Source: CAIKZJ01 sp964626015
GTDB taxonomy: Bacteria > Bacteroidota > Ignavibacteria > Tepidaquicellales > Tepidaquicellaceae
Reading direction: 5' to 3'
Assembly: GCA_964626015.1 (NCBI GenBank)
Contig: CAZVCC010000045.1
Location: 1-27,265, forward strand
DNA length: 27,265 nucleotides
In this document: one piece after another, positions 1-7,310 of the stretch
Numbering within the stretch: position 1 is the first letter of the stretch
Layout of the letters: every line of letters starts with the position of its first letter
Notes under the pieces: generated by a model
Told to the model about the DNA's origin: nothing
What the model saw: only the letters and a program-made list of their open reading frames with translations
The model's database searches: none
Translations under genes and position numbers: made by a program

Positions 1-1
1 T

Positions 2-82
2 GCGCTGAAGGATATACCGAAAGGGAAAGAGATAACAATAGATTACAATAAGTTACTGAAGTTACGCAAATTTACATTTTAG
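2..82 (+). CDS. 3' end of a probable SET-domain protein, last codons altered by IS insertion
   Basis: This is an open frame entering from the left edge. The visible residues ALKDIPKGKEITIDYNKL resemble the C-terminal core of a SET domain (pattern A-x-x-D-I-x-x-G-E-E-I-T-x-D-Y), the fold of protein-lysine methyltransferases; the Tyr of the ITIDY motif lies near the active site in that family. The IS starts at 56, so the frame now runs into it, adds eight residues and stops at TAG 80-82. Removing the IS and one copy of the 7-bp duplication restores AAT AAG TTA TAA (stop at 1161-1163), so the original protein ended ...DYNKL. The enzyme may therefore still work, with a short tail change. Only about 18 native residues are visible, so the family call is tentative; a SAF-like domain, which also has a D-I-P-K-G pattern, is the main alternative. 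Confidence 0.5.
   Translation, partial: ALKDIPKGKEITIDYNKLLKLRKFTF
49..70. repeat. Left target duplication plus left terminal inverted repeat of the IS
   Basis: Target-site copy TAAGTTA is at 49-55 and terminal repeat CTGAAGTTACGCAAA at 56-70. The transposase stop codon (72-74 on the complementary strand) lies two bases inside this repeat. Confidence 0.9.
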
Positions 83-1153
83 GTAAATTAAAAGCCCAAT
101 TAAAGTTTTTAGGTATTATACAATCAAAAAATACCAGACGAATTTTGTAAATCGTACTAATGTTCTTTTTAATTCTAAAATCTTCAAGTTGACAAAAAGC
201 AATCAAGGTTAAGAAAATATGATTTATTTGAGCAATTTGATTTCTCGCTGAACAACCTTCGATTCTTAATTCCGATTTTAGAATTTTAAAAAACTCTTCA
301 ATCAGTTGACGTTTTCTATATAGTTCTTTGACAACCGTAGAAGTTAAGCTAAAATCACTGGAAGCCCAATAGTGTCCGTTATCTTTAACAACTAATGCTT
401 TTATACCCTCGGTTAATTTACCGATTTTATTTCCATATCTGTATGTAAAAGCATCTCTGACTTGAACCTTATCGATGAGCCGATTGGGTTTAAGTTTTGC
501 TATCCAGTGCCATTTTAACTTACGAATACATCTCAGTAATTTTGCAGCTGCATAGAAAGAATCCATTAATACATAGTCAGGTTTTATTTTGAGTGTTTTC
601 TTTGCTTGTTTTAATATCTCCATTGCTAAATCTAAACGAGATTTTCTATCATCTTTTTTCCATATTCTAAAACCTATGGGGAAACGGGTGTTACCGTCAG
701 TCCAGATGATAAAAACTACATTTAGTCCGTAGAGATATTTTGCATCACCACTGGAATATAACCAACTTAGTATGTCGAGTTCTTTACTAAACGGTTTTGC
801 TATTACAGTATCGTCAATAATCAAAAAACTGTTTTTGTGTTTTTTATTATTGTACCTTTTAAAAGAACTAGTCTTTTTAATTAAATGACCGTATTTTTGT
901 ATTAGATATAGATTCCAGTTTTGTTCCGTCTGCAAAAATCTTTGCAGTTTATCGTGTGAGATATAAGAACATTTGGAATCACAAATAATGTTTCTGTTGT
1001 ATTGCTCAGAAATTTTAGTACAAGTAGGTCTAAAATTTCTAAAACAGATAGCATTTATATATACAAATAAGGCGGTTTGTAATATTGTTCTTTTCATAAT
1101 ACAAATATAACTGCCTTATTTTATTTTTAGTTAACATTTTTGCGTAACTTCAG
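56..1153 (-). mobile_element. Complete insertion sequence, IS4-superfamily DDE type, 1098 bp
   Basis: The element is bounded by perfect 15-bp terminal inverted repeats (CTGAAGTTACGCAAA at 56-70 and its reverse complement at 1139-1153) and flanked by a 7-bp direct duplication TAAGTTA at 49-55 and 1154-1160. One intact transposase gene fills it on the minus strand. Intact ends, an intact ORF and a perfect target duplication indicate a recent and possibly still active insertion. The family is inferred from the transposase; I cannot assign a named IS or subgroup. Confidence 0.93.
72..1097 (-). CDS. IS4-superfamily DDE transposase
   Basis: This 341-residue transposase catalyses cut-and-paste movement of the surrounding IS through an RNase H-fold active site. 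The acidic triad is visible: Asp95 or Asp96 in IIDDT, Asp179 in VLMDS, and Glu267 inside a perfect Y-(2)-R-(3)-E-(6)-K signature (Tyr260, Arg263, Glu267, Lys274), which is diagnostic of the IS4 superfamily. Residues 1-90 are basic and helical, as expected for the N-terminal region that contacts the terminal repeats. Length is normal, there is no frameshift, and the ATG lies 42 bp inside the right end, so the gene occupies nearly the whole element. Composition is very AT-rich with many Lys and Ile codons. The family is secure; the subgroup is not. Confidence 0.9.
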   Translation of the reverse strand: MKRTILQTALFVYINAICFRNFRPTCTKISEQYNRNIICDSKCSYISHDKLQRFLQTEQNWNLYLIQKYGHLIKKTSSFKRYNNKKHKNSFLIIDDTVIAKPFSKELDILSWLYSSGDAKYLYGLNVVFIIWTDGNTRFPIGFRIWKKDDRKSRLDLAMEILKQAKKTLKIKPDYVLMDSFYAAAKLLRCIRKLKWHWIAKLKPNRLIDKVQVRDAFTYRYGNKIGKLTEGIKALVVKDNGHYWASSDFSLTSTVVKELYRKRQLIEEFFKILKSELRIEGCSARNQIAQINHIFLTLIAFCQLEDFRIKKNISTIYKIRLVFFDCIIPKNFNWAFNLPKM

Positions 1154-1160
1154 TAAGTTA
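1139..1160. repeat. Right terminal inverted repeat plus right target duplication of the IS
   Basis: Terminal repeat TTTGCGTAACTTCAG at 1139-1153 is the exact reverse complement of the left end. It is followed by the second TAAGTTA copy at 1154-1160 and then directly by the TAA that ends the interrupted host gene. Confidence 0.9.
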
Positions 1161-1169
1161 TAAATAAAA

Positions 1170-1198
1170 CATCCTTCAGTGAAAATCACTGAAGGATG
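1170..1198 (-). terminator. Intrinsic terminator of the T9SS gene at 1225-3765
   Basis: There is a perfect 12-bp stem (CATCCTTCAGTG at 1170-1181 paired with CACTGAAGGATG at 1187-1198) with a 5-base loop. On the minus strand it lies 26 bases past the stop codon and is followed by GTTTTATTTATAAC. Before the IS arrived it also sat just behind the convergent SET-like gene and may have served both, although the plus-strand side lacks a T-run. Confidence 0.8.
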
Positions 1199-1224
1199 CG
1201 ACTACAAGATATAATTTCTACTAC

Positions 1225-3765
1225 TTATTTAATTAATGCCATACGTTTTGTATCCGAATAACCATCAATCTGCAGTCTGTAGAAATACAAACCGCTTGCG
1301 AGTTTACTGCCGTCGAAAGTGACTTCATATATACCCGGACTGAGCCTATCATTTACAAGAACGGAGACTTCCCTGCCGAGCATATCGAATACTTTTAGTG
1401 TAACAACATTGCTGTTAAGATTTCGGAATTGAGGTATTGTAAACTTTATTTTTGTTTCGGGGTTGAACGGGTTTGGATAATTCTGAGACAAGGCAAAGTT
1501 ACCGGGTACTTCGTAACCAATCTGATTAATACCGACAGTATAGTTTGCGACAACGTCGGCAAGCTGTTTGAGTTTTGTAACAGAATTAATGTTGCTTGTA
1601 CCGCGTGCGATGAACTGGGCAACAACTATAGTCTGTGAATCGCCGGGATTCATAGTGAAGTTATCCTTACCCATACCGAGCAGGAATCTTCTATCGCCGG
1701 GAGTATTAACAGGATGGTAAGCACCTGTATCACCGCCGCAATTCCATAAAGAACCTTTGAACTCTGTCCAGCCTGTGTTAGTCTCAGGTTCGCCGGGATA
1801 CTGAAACTTAGTAGGCTGCGGGGGATTAAACAGCGGATTCATCCATTTAGAGCCGTCTTTCTTAAAACCCTTCATAAAGTTGTACGCTCCGATGGGTTCT
1901 CCGAAAGGTGAAAACTCACATGATGGTGCAATACAACCACCGCAGAAATGATGCATCATTGTTAATGAACGCAGTGTATCAAAGGGTAAAACTGATTTAT
2001 TAACAGGAAACTTAAGAATTCTCATACCGACAGCCGGAGGATTAGCACCATAAGTATTATATGTACCATTTCCGTCCATATTATCAGCATTATACCCAAC
2101 CCACATATTTCTTGCAGAGTCGGATGCAACATAATCGTCCATTGGATCTCCTAAATCCACATCGCCAATGAATGACATATAGACGTTATTCCAAGGGGAG
2201 CTTCCACGGTTTATTATATCATATTTTATAAACTGTACATCGTTTACGCTTCGTTCATTGTAGCAGTAAGCAGTGATTTTGATATCAGCATTTAAAGGCG
2301 AAGTTCCGCCTCCGAAGTATTCACCAGCAGAATGTCTATTTGGAAATCCATCAGTAAGAATTAAAAATAAAGTCTGACTTGCATTACGCATACCGGGAAT
2401 ATCAATGCAAGGGTCATACTGACTGTTGTTGTTAACATCGCGGTAAGGTGCGCCATAAGGAACAATCATTCCCCAGTTAGCCCAGTCAACGCTTGTGCTG
2501 CAATTATCACCTGCGGAAACTTTCCATACTTTATTCATTGGGGCAGTGGTTACAGGATTTCCTCCGACAATCTGTCCTTGCCACAACTCACCAGAGTAAG
2601 AACACATTGCCTGACGGAGATTTCCGTTTACCATTGCAGCAATACTAAGACCTGAAGTGAAAATTGCGGTTTTGCCTGAATCTTTAGGCCATTCAAATCC
2701 TGCTGTATTTCCCAGAGTAGTATTTTGATTGAAGATACCTGTAGTCTGAAACCATGAGCGGATATTATTTCCATCAAGAACAGCACGTTTGATTGTGGTA
2801 TCGGTCAGCGGATATGGGAAGTTACATTCAAGAATTGCGCCGCCGCTACCGACAGCCATAGCTTTAACATTTGACATAAACATCATTGAATTTATGTTAG
2901 CTGTGGAATTCACAGTCTGCAGAAGCCAGTTTGTACCGCCGTTTATTGTGTGGAGCATTGTTCCGTTTTCACCACCAATCCAGATATCGTTTTGATTTAC
3001 TGCGTAGATAAACTTCAGATTATTAGTTGTACCGCTTGACTGCTGAACCCAGCTTGCTCCAGCGTTTGTTGACTTAAGAATCATTCCACCGGAGCCTGCG
3101 AGCATAATATTATTAGAGTCGTTAAGGGCGGCAACAGCATTTAGGTTATTTGAAACACCCGTGCTAAGAGGTATGACTGTTATAGAAACAGGAACAGGAA
3201 GAGCATAAACGAGTTTCAGGAATGTACCGTTATCACCGCAAATATAACCTCTGTAAGGAGAGATAGAATTATTGAAATAAATATTTCTGAGTGAGTTAGT
3301 TGTTCCTGACTGAACTTCATTCCAGTTAGCACCCTGGTTTGAAGTAGTAAAAATCTTACCACCATCGCAACAAACGATTCTGTAATTTTGTGATACATAA
3401 GAAGAAACAGAGTTAATGTTGTTGGTTACAGGAAAGGCAATGGTGCTCCAGTTCACCCCGTTATCAGTGCTTTTCAGGACAGTACCTGATGCACCCGCAG
3501 AATAAATATTTGAAGGACCGTAAATAGAAAGCAGATTAGACGATGTCCCTGATACAGCAACGTTCCAGTTCAACTGAGGCACGACACGATAAAGTATTTT
3601 ACCGTCGTTACCTGCGATGATGTAAGTTGAAGTATTATTGTAAATAGAATTTAAATTGTTTGTTACGGGGCTGCTAACAGGATTCCACTGATAATAAATT
3701 AATTGCGAGTCTGCTGAAGAGCTCAGACAAACAAATAATGCGAGAAAAAGAATTAACTTTTTCAT
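1225..3765 (-). CDS. Secreted Ycf48-repeat protein with C-terminal T9SS type A sorting domain
   Basis: An 846-residue exported protein. A signal peptide covers residues 1 to about 20 (KK, then a hydrophobic run, then SSADSQ). Residues of about 25-315 hold repeated Ycf48/sialidase-like blades with recurring ILKSTNAGASW-type and GENGTMLHTINGGTNW-type motifs. Residues of about 325-745 form a poorly characterised extracellular region seen in large Ignavibacteria-type secreted proteins. The last 94 residues are a type A sorting domain opening with LSQNYPNPFNPETKIKF and ending GLYFYRL...KRMALIK, which directs export through T9SS and removal or anchoring at the surface. An excellent ribosome site (AAAGGAG, 7 bases from ATG) fixes the start, and a candidate promoter lies at 3791-3821. 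It appears monocistronic, with its own terminator. The function of the mature protein is unknown; the blades suggest adhesion or a carbohydrate/protein-binding propeller. Confidence 0.85.
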   Translation of the reverse strand: MKKLILFLALFVCLSSSADSQLIYYQWNPVSSPVTNNLNSIYNNTSTYIIAGNDGKILYRVVPQLNWNVAVSGTSSNLLSIYGPSNIYSAGASGTVLKSTDNGVNWSTIAFPVTNNINSVSSYVSQNYRIVCCDGGKIFTTSNQGANWNEVQSGTTNSLRNIYFNNSISPYRGYICGDNGTFLKLVYALPVPVSITVIPLSTGVSNNLNAVAALNDSNNIMLAGSGGMILKSTNAGASWVQQSSGTTNNLKFIYAVNQNDIWIGGENGTMLHTINGGTNWLLQTVNSTANINSMMFMSNVKAMAVGSGGAILECNFPYPLTDTTIKRAVLDGNNIRSWFQTTGIFNQNTTLGNTAGFEWPKDSGKTAIFTSGLSIAAMVNGNLRQAMCSYSGELWQGQIVGGNPVTTAPMNKVWKVSAGDNCSTSVDWANWGMIVPYGAPYRDVNNNSQYDPCIDIPGMRNASQTLFLILTDGFPNRHSAGEYFGGGTSPLNADIKITAYCYNERSVNDVQFIKYDIINRGSSPWNNVYMSFIGDVDLGDPMDDYVASDSARNMWVGYNADNMDGNGTYNTYGANPPAVGMRILKFPVNKSVLPFDTLRSLTMMHHFCGGCIAPSCEFSPFGEPIGAYNFMKGFKKDGSKWMNPLFNPPQPTKFQYPGEPETNTGWTEFKGSLWNCGGDTGAYHPVNTPGDRRFLLGMGKDNFTMNPGDSQTIVVAQFIARGTSNINSVTKLKQLADVVANYTVGINQIGYEVPGNFALSQNYPNPFNPETKIKFTIPQFRNLNSNVVTLKVFDMLGREVSVLVNDRLSPGIYEVTFDGSKLASGLYFYRLQIDGYSDTKRMALIK

Positions 3766-3790
3766 GGTTTACTCCTTTAAGATGTATATG

Positions 3791-3821
3791 TAAACGTAAG
3801 TACTAATTTTACTATTGTCAA
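3791..3821 (-). promoter_or_regulatory. Candidate promoter of the T9SS gene
   Basis: Read on the minus strand: TTGACA at 3821-3816, 17 bases, then TACGTTTA at 3798-3791, which matches the Bacteroidota -7 consensus TAnnTTTG at all but its last base. The ATG follows after 25 bases, with AAAGGAG between. Confidence 0.5.
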
Positions 3822-3873
3822 GTCTATATTTTCGGGGGAGGTAAATAGCTGATAAAACAATTACATAGCACGG

Positions 3874-4617
3874 CTATTTTATTCCTATAATTCCAAGCAT
3901 TCTCCCTGATTTTTCCTTATCGCGTCTGAAGGAATGGAACTTATCGCTATCACCGTAAGAGCAGTATTTAGAGACTTGTAAGTTTTCTTTTTTCACGCCT
4001 TGATTTAAGAGTTTAACTGTGATATCTTTTTTAAGGTCAACAAAATATTTTCCTTCTCTGACTTCTTTAAAATCATCTTCAAACAAGTCGAACACCTCTT
4101 TACCGACTTCAAAGTTTTTGAAACTGATACCGGGACCGACATACACGTAAACATTTTGTGGATTGGTTCCGAATTTATTTGTAAGAGTATTAAGAGTCAG
4201 CGAAACAATTTTCTGATGAGTACCTTTCCAGCCTGAATGTATTGCAGCGACTATATGATTTACAGAATCATACATAAATACAGGGATGCAATCGGCAACG
4301 TTAACGGCAAGGAAGAGGTTTTTACGGTCGGTATAGAGACCGTCGGAACCTCGAAAGAAAGCAGTTTCAGAGACGTAGTTATGGATATTAGAATGCACCT
4401 GAAACTGAAAGGTAACTTTTCTGCCGTCAATGCCGAGCATGTTAAAAAACTTCTGCCTGTTCTCTTTAACTGCTGCTGCATCGTCTCCGATTTTCAAGCT
4501 CATGTTGAAATCGTATGGGGGACGCGGTTTTTCGGCGTATCGCATGCTCAATCCACAAACAACATTTTTAAATTGTTCAAATATCTTCGGTCTTAAGACC
4601 ATGTTATTCTGAATCAT
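3874..4617 (-). CDS. pgeF: PgeF/YfiH-family multicopper-like protein (peptidoglycan editing factor)
   Basis: 247 residues, the usual length for the YfiH/DUF152 family. Members are Zn-dependent enzymes described as purine nucleoside phosphorylase/adenosine deaminase (FAMIN-like) and, in E. coli, as an editing factor that keeps wrong amino acids out of peptidoglycan precursors. The metal-binding triad is visible: His75 in QVHS, Cys110 in VADCIPV, His127 in IHSGWKGT. Other family blocks are GPGISFKNFEVG (161-172) and the C-terminal C-S-Y-G-D...FHSFRRD...GRMLGIIG. The start overlaps the end of arfB by 14 bp, so the two are co-transcribed and probably translationally coupled. A second in-frame Met lies at residue 6. 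The family is confident; which of the reported activities dominates is not known. Confidence 0.9.
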   Translation of the reverse strand: MIQNNMVLRPKIFEQFKNVVCGLSMRYAEKPRPPYDFNMSLKIGDDAAAVKENRQKFFNMLGIDGRKVTFQFQVHSNIHNYVSETAFFRGSDGLYTDRKNLFLAVNVADCIPVFMYDSVNHIVAAIHSGWKGTHQKIVSLTLNTLTNKFGTNPQNVYVYVGPGISFKNFEVGKEVFDLFEDDFKEVREGKYFVDLKKDITVKLLNQGVKKENLQVSKYCSYGDSDKFHSFRRDKEKSGRMLGIIGIK

Positions 4618-5014
4618 AGTATCTTTTTGATCTTAATGATTTCTTTTGTGAAATAATCTTTTTTGAAGCGAGTCTTTCTTCTTTAGAAACAGAACCTGGT
4701 TTAGTTTTGATTCTTTTCTTTCTTTTGACGAATGCAGAAGCAATCAACTCATTAAATTTTTTTATTGCGAGAGTTTTATTTAAGAACTGAGAGCGTTCAG
4801 ACTGAGATGAGATTTTTATTATGCCGTTTCTATCTACTTTATTAATAAGTTTTGTAAGAAGGAGAGTTTTCTCATCATCGGACAAGACCATAGACCGTGG
4901 TATATCGAAATAGAGTTCAACTTTAGTTGAAACTTTATTGACATTCTGCCCGCCTTTACCACCGCTTCTAACGGCTTTAAAGACAAGTTCGCTATGAAGT
5001 AAATTGCTATCCAT
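4604..5014 (-). CDS. arfB: Peptidyl-tRNA hydrolase ArfB (ribosome rescue)
   Basis: 136 residues, matching ArfB/YaeJ in size. The catalytic release-factor loop is seen as RSGGKGGQNVNKVSTKVEL, with GGQ at residues 21-23; the glutamine positions water to free the peptide from tRNA on stalled ribosomes. The C-terminal third (about 100-136) is a basic, Lys/Arg/Ser-rich tail that in ArfB inserts into the empty mRNA channel of a non-stop ribosome. This, together with the short length and the absence of a codon-recognition domain, separates it from RF1 and RF2. It is the first gene of a two-gene unit with pgeF (14-bp overlap). I see no strong ribosome site upstream, which is common in Bacteroidota. 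Confidence 0.92.
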   Translation of the reverse strand: MDSNLLHSELVFKAVRSGGKGGQNVNKVSTKVELYFDIPRSMVLSDDEKTLLLTKLINKVDRNGIIKISSQSERSQFLNKTLAIKKFNELIASAFVKRKKRIKTKPGSVSKEERLASKKIISQKKSLRSKRYYDSE

Positions 5015-5140
5015 TTATGCAATATAAATCATTAAATTTTCAGATGTAACTAATAAATATAACGATGAATGATTTTTTAAAAGTATATATTTTTCATAAC
5101 AGGCAAAAAGGAATTTAGAGAGGCATCCTTTGAAAAGAAA

Positions 5141-5926
5141 TTATTTAATACGGAAATTGAAGACTGGCTCCGACTGCTTAAGTTCATCTTCTTCTGTGAT
5201 GGTATCAGAACCGGTATCGTATTCGAATCCCTTGACAGGAACGGCGTTTCCGGTTGTGAACAAGGTTTTATCGTTATAACTTTTCGGAGATATAAAAGAA
5301 GTATAAGACATTATATTTATATAATAATCAATAAACCAAAGCGAACCTTTTTTAATATTGTAGGAGAAATTGTTGACGCCTTCATAGTCGGGCTTGAAAT
5401 CCGGCACTTCGGATTCGAGAGTTACAAAGAGAGGGTTTTTAATTGATTGCTTTTCGCTTGAGGGCAGAAGGTCTTTAAAGAAAAGAATTGTGACAGCGAT
5501 AAAAGGATTATCGAAAATTTCTGATGAATTTCTTTTGATAAAAAAATTTATATCGACAGAATCCTTAGTGAGTACAACAGAGCTAAAACTAATATTAATA
5601 TTATGGGGTGTGATATTCGACCGCCTCCAAGGACCTACACCTTTCGTAAACGGATAATTGTAACCAAGACATTTTGTATATGGAGATTTACCGCGAAGAT
5701 TTTTAAGATTCCAGAGCGGCTTAAGGTAGGCGGAATCGTTAACGGCGGAAGCAAACTGAGATACAACACCGAACCGAGAGCGATTATTAATGGCATCAAT
5801 GCAATCGGTCACTTTGTATTTCTTGGGCATTGGTGCGAGGTAGCTTTTGCCTTTTCGATTTTTAAAGAGCAGGTCACCGACCTTGCCTCTTGGAACACCG
5901 AGCAGCTGCTTTTTTACTGTTGCCAT
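5141..5926 (-). CDS. DUF6266-like protein of unknown function
   Basis: 261 residues, no signal peptide and no membrane segment. The N-terminus (MATVKKQLLGVPRGKVGDLLF, then a K-G-K-S-Y and an N-N-R-S-R-F motif near residue 50) resembles DUF6266 proteins, which begin with a K-x-G-I-L-G-G-F-S-G-K-V-G pattern; no function is established for that family. The remainder is beta-rich with many aromatic residues, followed by an acidic tail (about 237-250, SDTITEEDELKQ). It stands alone: no gene within 120 bp downstream, and an 11-bp tandem repeat about 100 bp upstream. This is the left boundary of an accessory-looking non-coding stretch. The family link rests on a short N-terminal match and should be treated as tentative; the ORF itself is convincing by length and codon pattern. 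Confidence 0.65.
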   Translation of the reverse strand: MATVKKQLLGVPRGKVGDLLFKNRKGKSYLAPMPKKYKVTDCIDAINNRSRFGVVSQFASAVNDSAYLKPLWNLKNLRGKSPYTKCLGYNYPFTKGVGPWRRSNITPHNINISFSSVVLTKDSVDINFFIKRNSSEIFDNPFIAVTILFFKDLLPSSEKQSIKNPLFVTLESEVPDFKPDYEGVNNFSYNIKKGSLWFIDYYINIMSYTSFISPKSYNDKTLFTTGNAVPVKGFEYDTGSDTITEEDELKQSEPVFNFRIK

Positions 5927-6028
5927 GTTTTCAGGGATTAAGTTGAATTAATGGATACATGGCAAATATATTAAAGATAAGTCAAAAGAAATAGTACTTT
6001 AGAGGCGGAATACTTAAGACGGAAAGAA

Positions 6029-6080
6029 ATACGCATTTGATACGCGTTTTATACGCGTTTATTACGCATTTTATACGGGT
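6029..6080. repeat. Degenerate 11-bp tandem repeat (ATACGCGTTTT-like)
   Basis: Five imperfect units run in a row: ATACGCATTTG, ATACGCGTTTT, ATACGCGTTT plus ATT, ACGCATTTT, ATACGGGTT. Two contain the palindrome ACGCGT. The array is about 100 bp upstream of the DUF6266-like gene on the opposite strand. The rest of 5927-6219 is AT-rich with no gene that I can see. Confidence 0.6.
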
Positions 6081-6219
6081 TAGAAGTTAAATGTTGGAGT
6101 GAGAAGGTGAAAGAATGAATCGGGAAAAAATGCTGATTTTTGTGCAATTTTTATAAAAATGGGTGAATTTTGCAGAAATAAAGTCAAATTTATAGCAGAA
6201 ATTTAGTATTTTGAGAAAA

Positions 6220-6396
6220 TTAATCATCAGATACTTTTTTTGGTTTAGATTTTTTAAATTTCTTCATGATTCTTTCTAATTGCTTTACAAATTTGCTTTT
6301 ATTACGGTCAACATGATGGACAATATAATCGCCATCTTCGGGTTTCCATCCGAACTGCTGGAATACATCTTCTTTATTTATTTTGCTTCTTTTCAA
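6220..6396 (-). CDS. Small hypothetical protein, 58 residues, TTG start
   Basis: A short open frame with a protein-like sequence: (M)KRSKINKEDVFQQFGWKPED..., then a basic C-terminal half rich in Lys (LERIMKKFKKSKPKKV) and an acidic end (SDD). No ATG is available: a TAA lies two codons upstream of the TTG at 6396-6394. AGGAAAAA about ten bases before the TTG could serve as a weak ribosome site. The combination of a folded-looking FGWKPEDGDYIVHHV segment and a positively charged tail would suit a small nucleic-acid-binding protein, but I recognise no family. It could also be a remnant of a longer gene. It is the only plausible coding frame between 5927 and 7645. Confidence 0.4.
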   Translation of the reverse strand: MKRSKINKEDVFQQFGWKPEDGDYIVHHVDRNKSKFVKQLERIMKKFKKSKPKKVSDD

Positions 6397-6423
6397 TAAT
6401 TAATTTTTCCTATCGTTTATTAG

Positions 6424-6562
6424 AGCAATGATATGGCATTGCTGTGTGCTTGTACAAATTTAACGTCTAACTGAACGTATTTGTTCCTCGAAAAAAATTT
6501 TCGATAAGGAAAAATTTACGTACGGAAGATACAGACTTTTTAAGGGGGTCTGTAATTTGTAC
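6424..6562. other. Cluster of four hairpins in non-coding DNA
   Basis: Consecutive inverted repeats: AGCAATG/CATTGCT (6424-6430, 6437-6443); a bulged stem ACAAAT...ACGT/ACGTATTTGT (6454-6466, 6475-6484); TCGAAAA/TTTTCGA with an outer TTCC/GGAA (6484-6511); and ACAGAC/GTCTGT (6531-6536, 6548-6553). A 9-bp pair GTACAAATT/AATTTGTAC (6452-6460, 6554-6562) encloses most of them. The block could be a structured RNA, the leader of the small ORF on the minus strand, or a degenerate mobile repeat. No known RNA family is recognised. Confidence 0.35.
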
Positions 6563-6727
6563 TTTACAAATATGGAAAAAATAAAACAGAGAATCAATGT
6601 ATATTTCGAATAGAATTTTTTATAAATCAGCTAACTATAAAATAAGGTGGGAAACTTTTTTAAAGAAAGAATTTTAAGTCACACAGAAAAACTGTATTTT
6701 TATGTTATGATAATTTACGGTTTAGAG

Positions 6728-7234
6728 AAAAGATTTTATGAAAAGTTTTTTACCACAGAGCGCACAGAACACACAGAGAAGAAAATTGAATTAGTGTAAA
6801 AAGAAAAGATTTTATGAAAAGTTTTTTTACCACAGAGCGCACAGAACACACAGAGAAGAAAATTGAATTAGTGTAAAAAGAAAAGATTTTATGAAAAGTT
6901 TTTTTACCACAGAGCGCACAGAACACACAGAGAAGAAAATTGAATTAGTGTAAANNNNNNNNNNNNNNNNNNNNNNNNNNNNNNNNNNNNNNNNNNNNNN
7001 NNNNNNNNNNNNNNNNNNNNNNNNNNNNNNNNNNNNNNNNNNNNNNNNNNNNNNTTTTTTACCACAGAGCGCACAGAACACACAGAGAAGAAAATTGAAT
7101 TAGTGTAAAGAGAAAAGATTTTATGAAAAGTTTTTTACCACAGAGCTCACAGAACACACAGAGAAGAAAATTGAATTAGTGTAAAGAGAAAAATTTTATG
7201 AAAAGTTTTTTTACTACAGAGCTCACAGAGAAAA
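6728..7234. repeat. 76-77-bp direct tandem array of CACAGAG type, interrupted by an assembly gap
   Basis: Near-identical units carry ATTTTATGAAAAG, a run of T, ACCACAGAGCGCACAGAAC, ACACAGAGAAG and AATTGAATTAGTGTAAA. Unit starts fall at 6731, 6807 and 6884 before the gap and at 7116 and about 7192 after it, with a partial unit at 7055-7115; the last copies drift (GCGC becomes GCTC, ACCACAG becomes ACTACAG). Unit length varies by one base through the T-run. The array has no spacers, so it is not CRISPR. Apparent protein frames across it (SVCSVRSVV-like) are spurious. Copy number is unknown because of the gap. Confidence 0.9.
6955..7054. other. Assembly gap (100 N)
   Basis: Exactly 100 N lie within the tandem array. 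A round number like this is a scaffolding convention, so the true length, and even the adjacency of the two sides, is uncertain. Confidence 0.97.
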
Positions 7235-7310
7235 CAGATGGAATGAAATAATTGGTAATAACAGTTTAAATCTGAATGCGTTCACAAAAGTAATTGAACT
7301 TGATGATAAA

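Noticed and set aside
6464..6470. GTCTAAC resembling an integron attC core site
   Set aside because: No matching GTTRRRY partner at a suitable distance and no integrase or cassette structure.
6827..7081. 84-residue minus-strand frame across the N run with SVCSVRSVV-like sequence
   Set aside because: It is translated tandem repeat and gap; the same artefact arises wherever CACAGAG repeats occur.
6728..7234. Possible CRISPR array
   Set aside because: Units abut without unique spacers, are too long for repeats, and no cas genes are near.
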